From NCBI GenBank assembly GCA_023398955.1, contig JAEWRL010000013.1, positions 1 through 41,501 on the forward strand: 41,501 nucleotides of DNA, in the 5' to 3' direction. This DNA comes from Pseudomonadota bacterium (GTDB lineage: Bacteria; Myxococcota_A; Polyangia; Polyangiales; Polyangiaceae). Positions 33,748 through 41,501 of the stretch are shown here, one piece after another. Position numbers and translations under genes: made by a program. Numbering within the stretch: position 1 is the stretch's first letter; each line of letters opens with the position of its first letter. The notes beneath the pieces were generated by a model. That model saw nothing but the letters and a program-made list of their open reading frames with translations, had not been told where the DNA came from and searched no databases.

Positions 33748-34701
33748 TCAATCGACGACCGGAGCCTTCTGTGACGGTTGCTGCCAGCGCGCGTCCCCCT
33801 CCACCACCCAATCGAAGGCCGCTGCGAGCTGGTCGGCGACGGCTCCACCGTATGTGTGACCGCTGCCCAGCGCCGAGACGACCTTCGTCGCAATCCCTGC
33901 CTTCTCCAGGGACTTTGCCGCCTGTTTTCCTCCGTTGTCGCAGTTCCACTGCCCGCAGGCGAAGAGTACGCGGCGGCCGCCACCTTTGGCGTACTGGCTG
34001 CTCGTATACTGGTTCCACTTCTTGAAGCCCCCTTCGATGAGGACGGCGCGAGGAAACCGCGTGGCATGCTGCTGCAGGATGTGTACTCCCATGATGGCCC
34101 CTTGCGAGAACCCGGAGTAGACGGCCGCTGTCGCGTCGAGGTAGTCGCCGTAACTCGACTGCAGGCTCTCGATAGCCGCCCACGTCTCCTTCTCCAGGGC
34201 GGCGGTACTCAGGTAGTGGTACACCGTGTCGGTCGGCGACGGCGAGTCGGCACGCGGCGCACCGCGCGGGCACAGTACGAAGCCCCTGCTGCCCACGATA
34301 TCGCCCCAGATGCCGCAGGTGGACTCGGGTGTGTCGTAGTTGCCATGCGTAGCGACAATCAAGGGGCGCGTTCCACGCGCGCCGAGGGGTAACCACGCGA
34401 TGGCCGTACCGTGCCCCTCGACCTCCAAGGCGACAAGGGGATCCCCGTGCAGGGGAGGCGGACCCTGCGGGGCGCTCTGGGGCTCCTTCACCTCGCGCTC
34501 CGTGACGCTCGTGGCGCCCTTGGACTCGGCACCACGAGCGGCCTCCCCCATTCCAGCATGTGGAGCGTTCGTGACAAGAACAGCTGGGGCGACCCCTGCG
34601 TCGGTCGAGTTGCGGCGCTCGCTACGAGAACAGCTGAGCAGGCCGATGAGCATCAACGAGCACCAGCACGCGCAGCCACGAGACCCCGGAACGAGCAACA
34701 T
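33748..34701 (-). CDS. Alpha/beta-hydrolase lipoprotein
   Basis: ATG 34701 (GAGG upstream) gives 317 residues. The lipoprotein signal is CSLMLIGLLSC, and a disordered linker runs to about 95. The hydrolase core has RPLIVATHGNYDTPESTCG (oxyanion region), nucleophile elbow VYSGFSQGAIMGVH (GxSxG), RRVLFACGQWNCD before the acid, and SGHTYGG with the catalytic His near the end. This is the polyhydroxybutyrate-depolymerase/feruloyl-esterase-like type of lipoprotein esterase seen in myxobacteria; the substrate is unknown. A TTG at 34737 would add a poor signal region and is not preferred. It lies 63 nt after the gene at 34765, same strand, so probably co-transcribed. Confidence 0.8.
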   Translation of the reverse strand: MLLVPGSRGCACWCSLMLIGLLSCSRSERRNSTDAGVAPAVLVTNAPHAGMGEAARGAESKGATSVTEREVKEPQSAPQGPPPLHGDPLVALEVEGHGTAIAWLPLGARGTRPLIVATHGNYDTPESTCGIWGDIVGSRGFVLCPRGAPRADSPSPTDTVYHYLSTAALEKETWAAIESLQSSYGDYLDATAAVYSGFSQGAIMGVHILQQHATRFPRAVLIEGGFKKWNQYTSSQYAKGGGRRVLFACGQWNCDNGGKQAAKSLEKAGIATKVVSALGSGHTYGGAVADQLAAAFDWVVEGDARWQQPSQKAPVVD

Positions 34702-34764
34702 AGTCCTCGGCGTACTCGCCCGAGCGCCCCGTTTCAAGTCGCCTGGGCTCTTCCTGCAGGAGCG

Positions 34765-35664
34765 CTACGTGGCCGAGATGCCGATGCAGTCGCTGGCCAC
34801 GCTGATGGTGTCGATGACGGCCGTCACCTTGACGATGCCGATACCCCGCCCCTCGCGGTCCAGAAGCCAGACGGTCTCCCCCAGCTGGAGCGAGCGGGTC
34901 TGAGGGGCGCGTGGCTTCATGGTGATGACGGGCCCTGGAGTCGTTGCAGGATCGGGGCCGACGAAGAGCCTCACCGCCTCCGCGCATTCACTCTGGAAAC
35001 GGATGGTCCTCGGGTCCTCGGACGCCCTCCCCTTCTGGTCGGTCCGTGACCGTGCCGGCTCGCTCCGCTCCCCCGTGCCACCGCTGCCGCTGGATGAGTG
35101 TTGCAGCTCGAGCAGCTCGTCCTCACTGATCGGGGAGCTATACACCAACCAGGTGTAAGGTCCCGTCCCCAAATCGTGAGAGCGGGTCATGTCCTTGTCG
35201 GCGTTCCACGTCGCTTGCAGATCGACGACGAGATGGCCGTCCACGAGAGGGCAACCGGCGTCGAGCACCGCACCAGGCCCAACGATGGCGTCCTGGTACT
35301 CCACCATCTCCTCCAACTCGAAGGCGGTCACCACCTTGACTCCACGGCGGGCATGAGCGCCGAAGGCCGCTCCCGGTCCCAGGCGGAAGACAAGGACGTA
35401 GCACTGGCCGCGCTCGAGGGTCTGCTCCAGCGCCTCGAATTCCTCCAGCCTACCCACGACCTGATTCGAGACTTGATACCCTTGGGTCAACTCTTTCACC
35501 CGTTCGTCCAGGGAGTCCCGCCCCAGTCCGAACTCGGGTCGGGCCGATGGGTCGCGAGCCGCCGCGACGTCCGGCGACGTAGATTCAGCGGGACGTTGTG
35601 GAGCACAACCCCACGCCCCCGCCATGAGAAGCAACAAAGCAAAGCACTGAAAGATCCGACACAT
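34765..35664 (-). CDS. Lipoprotein of unknown function
   Basis: ATG 35664 gives 299 residues with a lipoprotein signal (CFALLLLMAGAWGCAPQ). The rest has two beta-rich halves. The first (about 60-190: ELTQGYQVSNQVVGRLEEFE, RGQCYVLVFRLGPGAAFGAH, GCPLVDGHLVVDLQATWNAD, GTGPYTWLVYS) looks like a compact beta-sandwich. A Ser/Gly-rich linker leads to RFQSECAEAVRLFVGPDPAT and a short SH3-like end (LQLGETVWLLDREGRGIGIV). I do not recognise a family. GTG 35673 is an alternative start. It is probably an envelope protein encoded together with the esterase lipoprotein downstream. Confidence 0.7.
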   Translation of the reverse strand: MCRIFQCFALLLLMAGAWGCAPQRPAESTSPDVAAARDPSARPEFGLGRDSLDERVKELTQGYQVSNQVVGRLEEFEALEQTLERGQCYVLVFRLGPGAAFGAHARRGVKVVTAFELEEMVEYQDAIVGPGAVLDAGCPLVDGHLVVDLQATWNADKDMTRSHDLGTGPYTWLVYSSPISEDELLELQHSSSGSGGTGERSEPARSRTDQKGRASEDPRTIRFQSECAEAVRLFVGPDPATTPGPVITMKPRAPQTRSLQLGETVWLLDREGRGIGIVKVTAVIDTISVASDCIGISAT

Positions 35665-35821
35665 GTCGCTCACGGGGTACCCCACTTCGCCTGCGTGAGC
35701 CAGCCCCGCCGCCACCGGCCGGCTCCGCGAACGTCGCCACTGTGCCTACTACCCGTCGCTATCGATCCCGCGCGTCGCCACAGCCGCACCTCCACGTACT
35801 GGTCGACCAACCGCCAGCAAG

Positions 35822-35850
35822 GCGTAGCCCTCCCGCTTCGAGGGCTACGC
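35822..35850 (-). terminator. Strong hairpin after the beta-propeller gene
   Basis: GCGTAGCCCTC (35822-35832) and GAGGGCTACGC (35840-35850) form a perfect 11-bp stem with a 7-nt loop, 22 nt past the stop at 35873. Confidence 0.65.
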
Positions 35851-35872
35851 GAGCAGCGGCAGCGGACTGACG

Positions 35873-37192
35873 CTACTTCGGTGTCGCGGCGCTGGTGGCG
35901 GGCGCCGTCCCGGTTCGCGGCGCGCTCGTTTGCGGCGCGCTCGTTTGCGGCGCGCTCGTCTTCGAGGTGTCGCCAGCAGGCGCCGCGGGGCTGCTGCTCG
36001 AGGCCGCGCTCCCGGAAGCCTGCCCCGCCTGCGGCTGCGCGGCGTTGGTTCGAGCGGCACTGCTGCCCGTGGTGCCGGATGCAGGCGTCATGCCTGGCTT
36101 GGAAGCCTGATCACCACCTGCCTGCGAGGCCGCCGCGGCCATCGCGTCGCTACCGCGCCCGGGTAGGGTGTAAATGGCCACCTTATTCTCGGTCATTTGG
36201 GGAACGAGCAAGCGTCCGCGTTTGCTGTCGTAGCCGATGTCGGCAGGGGACTTCAGGTCCGCAGCGATGACGGTGAACTCTCCACCGGGCTGGCCCATAT
36301 AGACCGAGGAGCTCTCCCAGCTCGACACAAGCAACGTGCCATCTTCGAGCGTGACGAGCCCGTCGAGGCCTTTGCTGGGCAGCGTCTTCTGCTGTTCCCG
36401 CTTACCGTCCGCCGTGATCCGGTAAAGCTCCCCGCCGGCAGTCACGGCCCATATCCCGCCAGCGTTGACGGTGATCCCGTTGGGATTCCCGAGCTCCTCG
36501 GCCTTCACCACCTCACGGGGCGCTACCACCTTGGGGTCGACCTTGAAGACTGCGTCGGACCCGCTGTTCTCCATGCCCTCCTTGCCGGACTTCCAGCCCG
36601 TGTCCGTCACGTATACCGTTCCATCCTCGGCGACGGCAATGTCGTTCAGGAACGTCGCCCCTTTCACGAAGAGCTCGCCGCGCGAAGCGCCGGTCTTCTT
36701 GTCGAAGATGCGCAAGACGTCGATGTCCGTTACGTAGAGGAAATTGCCGGTGATCCCCATGCCCTTCGGGGCGTTCAGGTTGACGTTTGGCTTTGCTCCG
36801 TCGATCCACTTGAGGTCGATGACCTTGCCGTCGGGACCCACCTTCGAGATGAACCCGTTGCCGTCCTTAGCCGTCGACTCCCCGTTGACGTTAGAGATGA
36901 AGTAGACATCTTGGTCTGGATCATAGAGGACGGACTCCGGCGCCAAGAAGCCGGCGTCTGCCACCACCATGGTCTCTTGAGCCTGATTCTGCGATGGCGA
37001 CTCCTCCTCGGGTGCCGTCGTCGTGGCGGGGCTGGTCTCTGCCGTCTGCTGATCGCCTGCCGGAGCAGGGTTCGTCGCGAGCGGCGACTCCGCGGGTGCT
37101 TGCTGGTCGCCCGCGCACCCCACCAACAGCGCGCCTAGCGCCAGGGCGCCGAACGCCGCCGAAAGCTCACCAGTAGAACCTTGTTTCCGCAT
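35873..37192 (-). CDS. Lipoprotein with SMP-30/NHL-like beta-propeller
   Basis: The 439-residue protein has a lipoprotein signal (FGALALGALLVGCAGD, Cys about 26) and a Pro/Ala/Glu-rich linker to about 75. Repeated propeller blades follow: AGFLAPESVLYDPDQDVYFI, NAPKGMGITGNFLYVTDIDV, FLNDIAVAEDGTVYVTDTGW, NPNGITVNAGGIWAVTAGGE, GLDGLVTLEDGTLLVSSWES, SPADIGYDSKRGRLLVPQMT. This matches SMP-30/gluconolactonase-type propellers. The tail (365-439) is low complexity with a TSAPQ repeat. AAGGAGG 8 nt before ATG 37192 is an unusually good ribosome-binding site, suggesting strong expression. The role is probably periplasmic sugar-lactone or ligand binding; not certain. Confidence 0.85.
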   Translation of the reverse strand: MRKQGSTGELSAAFGALALGALLVGCAGDQQAPAESPLATNPAPAGDQQTAETSPATTTAPEEESPSQNQAQETMVVADAGFLAPESVLYDPDQDVYFISNVNGESTAKDGNGFISKVGPDGKVIDLKWIDGAKPNVNLNAPKGMGITGNFLYVTDIDVLRIFDKKTGASRGELFVKGATFLNDIAVAEDGTVYVTDTGWKSGKEGMENSGSDAVFKVDPKVVAPREVVKAEELGNPNGITVNAGGIWAVTAGGELYRITADGKREQQKTLPSKGLDGLVTLEDGTLLVSSWESSSVYMGQPGGEFTVIAADLKSPADIGYDSKRGRLLVPQMTENKVAIYTLPGRGSDAMAAAASQAGGDQASKPGMTPASGTTGSSAARTNAAQPQAGQASGSAASSSSPAAPAGDTSKTSAPQTSAPQTSAPRTGTAPATSAATPK

Positions 37193-37526
37193 TATCTCTG
37201 CCTCCTTCGCGTCGGCCCATCCACGGCCGAGCGAGTGAGAGCCGACCAGATTGGGTGACGAAGATCAAGGCCTCACCGAGCGAATCGTCGCGGCGCTGGG
37301 CGAGGTCTACGCCCGCTGCTCGGCTCGGGGCGCGCCACCTCGGATGAATTCCTCTGATCTTCCGCATGTTTCAGCGGACGCCGCTCAATGCGACGCAATC
37401 ATCGGACCGAACGAGACAGCGCTGGCCGCGTTGTCAATCCCGCAGTGAGGCATCATGCCTCGCTACGCGCTCCGTCCTGATCACGGGCCGACGTCGCGCA
37501 CACTCCACGGGCGTGTGGCCGTGCAT
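37193..37526. other. Non-coding stretch with a terminator-like hairpin
   Basis: It holds the upstream region of the beta-propeller gene (37193-37440) and the hairpin at 37444-37464 serving the gene that ends at 37527. No gene or recognised promoter is seen. Confidence 0.45.
37444..37464 (-). terminator. Hairpin after the outer-membrane-like gene
   Basis: AGTGAGGCA-TCA-TGCCTCGCT forms a 9-bp stem (one G-T pair) 63 nt beyond the stop at 37527. Confidence 0.5.
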
Positions 37527-38417
37527 TCAGAATTCGCCGAGCAAGGCCAGGCCCGGATACACGACGAGGTCGGTCGCGGCAGCGTCGATGCCACCAAGCT
37601 CCGGGCTGCTCGTAGTCACTGCCGCGTCGGCGCGGAAGAGCATCATCGTCAGCTCTGCGGCCAGGAACACGTACCGATAGCCGATCGCTCCCCCGAGCTG
37701 GCCCCCCAAGTGCCAGCTTCCTCCGCGGAACTGCGCGGCGAAGGATGTCTCGTCCGCCCTGCCGGGCACCTCGGGGATGACGACTCGAAACGCAGATTCA
37801 TAGGTCGAGAGCAGCAGCTTCGGTCCTCCCCACCAGCGGAACCAATCACCCCGGTGACCAAGCAGCACGGGGAAGTCGAGCTGCCATCGCACGTAGGTAT
37901 CGAACTCGACGAAATCGAGCACTGAGAGCTCACCGAACCCGTAGGTGTACCGGGAGAGCCCGAGCCCAGCGCTCAGGTCGATGCCCTGGCGAGATGCGTG
38001 GAGTATCTGGTAGCGGCCACCTGCACGAAACCCTCCGCTAACGAGCCGCCCCTGCACCTCGAGACCCTCGGCGATACCGAGCCCCAATCCCAAGTGGGTC
38101 ACGACCCCAGGAGGGTTCACCGCCAGGCCCCAGGCGGCCTCGATCAGCCGTCGCTGGTCAGAGACGTCCAGGGCCTCGGTGTCGGCGCGCGCCGTCACTG
38201 ACTCTCCGGCAGCGGCCAGGGTCGCGAACTGCCCCGTCGGAATGGATGCGTCGCCACCGACCTCCAGCTGCACGTGACCCGGCGCCGCCACGTGGGCAGG
38301 CGTGAACGAAGAGAGGGCAGGTGCGCAGCCGGCACCAAGGGCAATGCATCCGACAGCCAGTGCAAGAGGAGCCCCGCGCAGGCTCGCTCCGCCGCTGCGG
38401 GCGCTCGAGATGGCCAT
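37527..38417 (-). CDS. Outer-membrane beta-barrel-like protein with lipoprotein-type signal
   Basis: The 296-residue protein starts with ALAVGCIALGAGCAPALSSF, which can be read as a lipoprotein signal (Cys about 31). The rest is a series of amphipathic strands rich in Gly and aromatics: VTHLGLGLGIAEGLEVQGRL, GIDLSAGLGLSRYTYGFGEL, TYVRWQLDFPVLLGHRGDW, LGGQLGGAIGYRYVFLAAEL. The last residue is Phe, as in barrel proteins inserted by BamA. No family is recognised. It is divergent from the GH30 gene, and both promoters fall in the 420-nt gap. Confidence 0.7.
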   Translation of the reverse strand: MAISSARSGGASLRGAPLALAVGCIALGAGCAPALSSFTPAHVAAPGHVQLEVGGDASIPTGQFATLAAAGESVTARADTEALDVSDQRRLIEAAWGLAVNPPGVVTHLGLGLGIAEGLEVQGRLVSGGFRAGGRYQILHASRQGIDLSAGLGLSRYTYGFGELSVLDFVEFDTYVRWQLDFPVLLGHRGDWFRWWGGPKLLLSTYESAFRVVIPEVPGRADETSFAAQFRGGSWHLGGQLGGAIGYRYVFLAAELTMMLFRADAAVTTSSPELGGIDAAATDLVVYPGLALLGEF

Positions 38418-38837
38418 CGACGCGCAGCTTGCAGCGGTCCCCTATCGCCTGTCTACTCGAACCCTCATCCGGGGGTGGTGCCAGGTTTGTTCGACCCTCA
38501 CGGGCGGCCCGCGCGTAGTGCTGGGTACGATCCGTCAGCGAGCCAGGAGCCGCACGTGGCCGGCATGGTTTCGCCCAGCTGCCGGGCCGCTCCCCGCAGG
38601 TTCGCCTCCCCGGCTCTGCACCAAAACGTACCGGCCGCCATTCACAGTCAATCATTGGGGTCGCAATCCTAGGCCAGCGTGTTTTGGTGCGGAGCCGGGG
38701 ATCCACTCACGGGCCGACAGGCGATGGCCACGGGAGCAGCCCCCGGGGTCGTTCCATTGTGGCGGGGGGTGATTTAGGGTCTTCCCGCGCGCCGTCGCGG
38801 GTCTGCCCTCGCGCGCGGAAGAATCCTCGAGGAATCG
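38418..38837. other. Intergenic stretch between divergent genes
   Basis: It has no gene with good codon use. It contains the long inverted repeat at 38608-38700. GAGGA just before ATG 38838 is the ribosome-binding site of the GH30 gene. Confidence 0.45.
38608..38700. repeat. 20-bp inverted repeat enclosing 53 bp
   Basis: CCCCGGCTCTGCACCAAAAC (38608-38627) is the reverse complement of GTTTTGGTGCGGAGCCGGGG (38681-38700) except for one position, which still pairs as G-T in RNA. One more T-A pair extends it outward. This can be a large hairpin in the leader of either flanking gene or the ends of a small mobile repeat. No target-site duplication is evident. Confidence 0.75.
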
Positions 38838-40328
38838 ATGTCTCTACGCAAGCCGTCTCTCATCGCCGCCTCCGCTCTGGGCACCCTCTGGTGCACAATC
38901 AGCCTCACCGCCTGCCTGGGGGTGCACGGGCGCCAGGTGGAATCAGATGTGAGCCTGAAACAAGCCGAGGCGGAGGAGGCCAAGTCCGTCGAGGAGCAGC
39001 CTTTCCAGGAGTCACTCACGCCTGGCGCCACCACCGGCAGCGGTCAGCTCTTCGTGACGACCGAGCGCCGCTTTCAGACGCTCGAAGGCTTCGGGGCCTC
39101 CGTCGCTTGGTACCAGAACCTGATCACGGGACCGACAGCGGAAGGCCTCTACGATTTCCTGTTCCCAGAGCTGGGCCTCGACATCCTCCGCTTCAGGAAT
39201 CGCTTCGAGCGCAGCACGAAGACCGACGAGACCACCTACGAGGAGGTGGAAATCTTCCAGCGCGCCACCGAGGCCCTCGGCCGCCCTCCCCGCTTGCTGC
39301 TGACCTCTTGGTCTCCCCCCGCCAGCCTCAAGGCGAGCGGGAAGGAGAAGTGCCGCGGTGAGCAGGACTGCACGCTGAAGAGGGAGGATGGCGCCTTCGT
39401 GTATGCGAAGTTTGCTGATTGGTGGCGGCGCTCCATCTCCTCATACCGCAGCTTGGGGCTCGATCCAGAGTTCGTCAGCATGCAGAACGAACCCGACTTC
39501 ATCCCTCACGACTGGGAGGGGTGCAAGTTCGAGCCGGCAGAGACCCCGGAATTTCCCGGCTATGGCAAGGCACTCGAGCTAGTCCACGCCGAGATCCAGA
39601 AGCTGCCGAATCCCCCCAAGATGCTCGGCCCCGAGACGCTGGGGATCCACTATCACCGCGTGCCAAACTACCTCTCGCACATCGATCAATCCCTGCTCCA
39701 CGGCGTCGCCCATCACATCTACGAGCGCGGCAACGACAACATCTGGGACTGGCGCTTTCCAGGCCCCGACAGCTATGTCGACGAGATGCTCATCACGGCC
39801 GCCGCCACCTCCAAGCCTCTGTATCAAACCGAGTTTCAAACGGATGAGGACAAGGGCATCGACGGCGGTTTCGAGACAGCCTGGCTCATCCACCACTCGC
39901 TGAGCGAGGAGGGCGTCGTCGCCTTCCTGTATTGGGACCTCGTATGGAACGGGAAGCAGGGGTTGGTCAGCATCAACGGCGGTGTGCCGACCCCTCGGGA
40001 CCAGTACTACGCCATGCGGCACTACTCCCGCTTCACAGACCCCGGTGACGTGCGCGTCGGCGCCGCCGGGGATCAGAAGGATTTGCTCGCTTCCGCCTAC
40101 CTGTCCCCCGATGAGAAGCGGCTCACGATCGTCGCCCTGAACGTGTCTCTCAGCGCCACGGACGTCACCCTGAACGTCGACGGGTTCCCAACCACCAACA
40201 GCGCCGTCTACCGCACCAGCTACCGCCCGGGCCACTCCAGGCGCTGGGAAGAGCTGGGAAGCCTCGGCCCCGATCGAGAGCTCCGCATGCCAGCGCGCGC
40301 CGTGGCCACCATCGTCCTCGAGCGCTGA
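38838..40328 (+). CDS. GH30 glycoside hydrolase (xylanase-type) lipoprotein
   Basis: The 496-residue protein has a lipoprotein signal (LWCTISLTAC, Cys 26). The core shows GH30 features: RRFQTLEGFGASVAWYQNLI (79-98), LLLTSWSPPASLKASG (153-168), the acid/base E218 in VSMQNEPDF, HIYERG, and the nucleophile E332 in PLYQTEFQTD. WDLVWNGKQGLVSINGG and a beta-sandwich (SRFTDPGDVRVGAAG to PARAVATIVLER) follow, as in the GH30 side domain. The closest well-known members act on glucuronoxylan or similar beta-linked polysaccharides. Cys-anchored, it would work at the cell surface. The gene starts with GAGGA-spaced ATG 38838 and is convergent with the gene at 40443. The exact substrate class is inferred. 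Confidence 0.9.
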   Translation: MSLRKPSLIAASALGTLWCTISLTACLGVHGRQVESDVSLKQAEAEEAKSVEEQPFQESLTPGATTGSGQLFVTTERRFQTLEGFGASVAWYQNLITGPTAEGLYDFLFPELGLDILRFRNRFERSTKTDETTYEEVEIFQRATEALGRPPRLLLTSWSPPASLKASGKEKCRGEQDCTLKREDGAFVYAKFADWWRRSISSYRSLGLDPEFVSMQNEPDFIPHDWEGCKFEPAETPEFPGYGKALELVHAEIQKLPNPPKMLGPETLGIHYHRVPNYLSHIDQSLLHGVAHHIYERGNDNIWDWRFPGPDSYVDEMLITAAATSKPLYQTEFQTDEDKGIDGGFETAWLIHHSLSEEGVVAFLYWDLVWNGKQGLVSINGGVPTPRDQYYAMRHYSRFTDPGDVRVGAAGDQKDLLASAYLSPDEKRLTIVALNVSLSATDVTLNVDGFPTTNSAVYRTSYRPGHSRRWEELGSLGPDRELRMPARAVATIVLER

Positions 40329-40442
40329 GCGCCCAGCGCGTCATCGTGCCTCTCGCCGGGAGCAGTGTAGCGAGGCTGCCGCGGGGACCGGCATGGCTAG
40401 GCTGCACCCGCGACACGAGCCGTTCGCGGTTCCGCGCGACGA

Positions 40443-41501
40443 TTACTCGGTTCGCCGCGTGAATGCCACGAGGTTGTCGTAGTGCACGTCGTAGCCGAAG
40501 CTCGTCACCTGATGCCCCGCTAGACCTGCCGTGAACAGGGCGACAGTGTCCGGGCCGAAGATCCCGTTGCACTCAGCCGTGGCGAGGACACCATTGATCG
40601 TGACGTCGATGGCACCCAACTGCGCGACAGTGAGGACCACGTCGTTCCAAAGATCCGGATCGAGGTCCTCGGTGACCTCGCAGCTGGACGCCACGGCGGG
40701 CCCGCCGGAGAAGACCCAGCTCACCGAGAGCCCGGTGAAGCCATCGGGGTCCCTGTTGACAGTGTAGTCGAGGCAGGCCTCGCCCTCACCGAGCTCTAGG
40801 CAGGCTATGCTGACATCTCCGGTGGACTGCGGGATCAACGTGGGCACGGGCTCAGGGTTCATGGCGAAAGAGAGGCTGAGGCTTTCGATGGGTGCGGCGC
40901 CCACGTTGCTCCACTGGATGGCCGCCGTGGCGCGGCTCGCGTAGTCAGCCACCTGGGGCACGGATGCTCGCATCGACAAGGGCAGCGACGTGGCCTTCGC
41001 CGCAGACCATTCGAGCGTCCCGTCGCCGACCGTCACTGGCACCCAGACCGCGACATCCGCGGTGTTCTCGTCAAAGTCGACGCACTGGTAATCGGACGCG
41101 AGCACACCCGACGGCCGCACCCGCGTCCCGCACCACCCAACGCTGCCCGACCCGGAGCCTGCCTGCCCCCCCTCCCCAGAGCTCCCGGAGCCCGCGGCGC
41201 CTGCACCGCCGTCCCCCAACCCTGCACCGCCATCCCCCGACCCTGCATCGCCAGTCACTGAACCTCCGGTACCTGGGTACGCACCTCCCTCGCCGGCCTG
41301 GCCGCCGCGGCCAGCTCCCGCTGCGGGCACGCCAGCCGTGCCGGACGCGCCGCCGTTACCCGCGGTACCGCCCAGTCCCGACGCGCCGCCCGTACGGCTG
41401 CTGCCACCACTCGACGACCCCGCCGCCCCCGGCGCTCCAGCAGCGCCCCCGCGGGCACTCCCGCCACCCGAGGGGGTGGACCCGGGCTCCCCGCCCACCG
41501 C
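40443..41501 (-). CDS. Gly/Ser-rich surface protein with lectin-like C-terminal domain (5' end outside window)
   Basis: At least 352 residues; the reading frame is open to the right edge, so the true start lies beyond. The visible N-terminal 120 residues are almost only Gly, Ala and Ser (GGAGAAGSGSSGEGGQAGSG), encoded by short tandem DNA repeats. From WCGTRVRPSGVLASDYQCVD onward (about 125-351) a beta-sandwich is suggested: VAVWVPVTVGDGTLEWSAAK, DYTVNRDPDGFTGLSVSWVF, DPDLWNDVVLTVAQLGAIDV, VTSFGYDVHYDNLVAFTRRT. This is the layout of laminin-G/concanavalin-like jelly-roll domains in myxobacterial surface proteins, with paired cysteines. Function is unknown; carbohydrate binding is a guess. It ends convergently with the GH30 gene 114 nt away. 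Confidence 0.75.
   Translation of the reverse strand, partial: AVGGEPGSTPSGGGSARGGAAGAPGAAGSSSGGSSRTGGASGLGGTAGNGGASGTAGVPAAGAGRGGQAGEGGAYPGTGGSVTGDAGSGDGGAGLGDGGAGAAGSGSSGEGGQAGSGSGSVGWCGTRVRPSGVLASDYQCVDFDENTADVAVWVPVTVGDGTLEWSAAKATSLPLSMRASVPQVADYASRATAAIQWSNVGAAPIESLSLSFAMNPEPVPTLIPQSTGDVSIACLELGEGEACLDYTVNRDPDGFTGLSVSWVFSGGPAVASSCEVTEDLDPDLWNDVVLTVAQLGAIDVTINGVLATAECNGIFGPDTVALFTAGLAGHQVTSFGYDVHYDNLVAFTRRTE
41211..41262. repeat. 21-bp tandem repeat in the Gly-rich coding stretch
   Basis: CCCCCAACCCTGCACCGCC-type units recur with a 21-bp period (about 41211-41262, three imperfect copies), coding GDGGAGL-like heptads on the minus strand. It is an expansion-prone low-complexity tract. Confidence 0.5.

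Noticed and set aside
1..41501. CRISPR arrays, tRNA and rRNA genes
   Set aside because: No repeat-spacer pattern, cloverleaf or conserved rRNA segment was recognised by eye; a tRNAscan-SE or Infernal run would settle it.

Overview
The window is high-GC DNA from a predatory or saprophytic delta-type bacterium, most likely a myxobacterium (Myxococcota, probably Polyangiales). The markers for this are lipoproteins with DUF4215 'myxococcus' Cys-rich repeats and a fibro-slime domain, an AgmX-like zinc-ribbon/TonB-type protein, abundant Ser/Thr kinases and hybrid histidine kinases, many Gly/Ala/Pro-rich lipoprotein linkers, and tightly overlapping operons. Nothing was searched against a database; all calls come from reading the sequence and from family knowledge.

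Layout. 1-1420: the decayed end of an IS5-type insertion sequence, a YkgJ-type Cys-cluster protein (-) and a small Nif11-like protein (+). 1827-10618: a four-gene (+) signalling operon made of a receiver-histidine kinase, a kinase with a degenerate receiver, a 1198-residue pseudo-receiver/PilZ/PilZ/acyl-hydrolase/methyltransferase protein, and a membrane kinase-receiver-kinase. It has no DNA-binding output domain. 10814-12133: two GNAT acetyltransferases. 12141-15203 (-): a Nudix hydrolase, a CetZ/FtsZ-like tubulin-family GTPase with a repetitive tail, and a gamma-glutamylcyclotransferase-like protein. 15719-17248: a small hypothetical protein and an NhaA antiporter. 17498-23544: secreted or lipid-anchored Cys-rich and DUF4139 proteins.

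23810-30322 is a second tightly coupled (+) operon with 4-, 1- and 4-nt overlaps: a Ser/Thr kinase, a TusA-TusA-TusA-DsrE2 fusion, a kinase-pseudokinase, and a rhodanese. Both kinases end in the same degenerate receiver-like domain. It looks like a kinase-controlled sulfur (persulfide) relay.

30607-41501 is mainly cell-envelope cargo: an AgmX-like protein, a DUF3943 protein, an alpha/beta-hydrolase lipoprotein, an unknown lipoprotein, a beta-propeller lipoprotein, an outer-membrane-like protein, a GH30 xylanase-type lipoprotein, and the end of a Gly-rich protein that runs off the right edge.

The two best candidates for undescribed systems are the 1.8-10.6 kb operon and the 23.8-30.3 kb operon. 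The first resembles, in parts list only, the Phc fatty-acid-methyl-ester quorum-sensing systems, but with the methyltransferase fused to PilZ and LuxD-like acyl-hydrolase domains. No rRNA, tRNA or CRISPR array was recognised.
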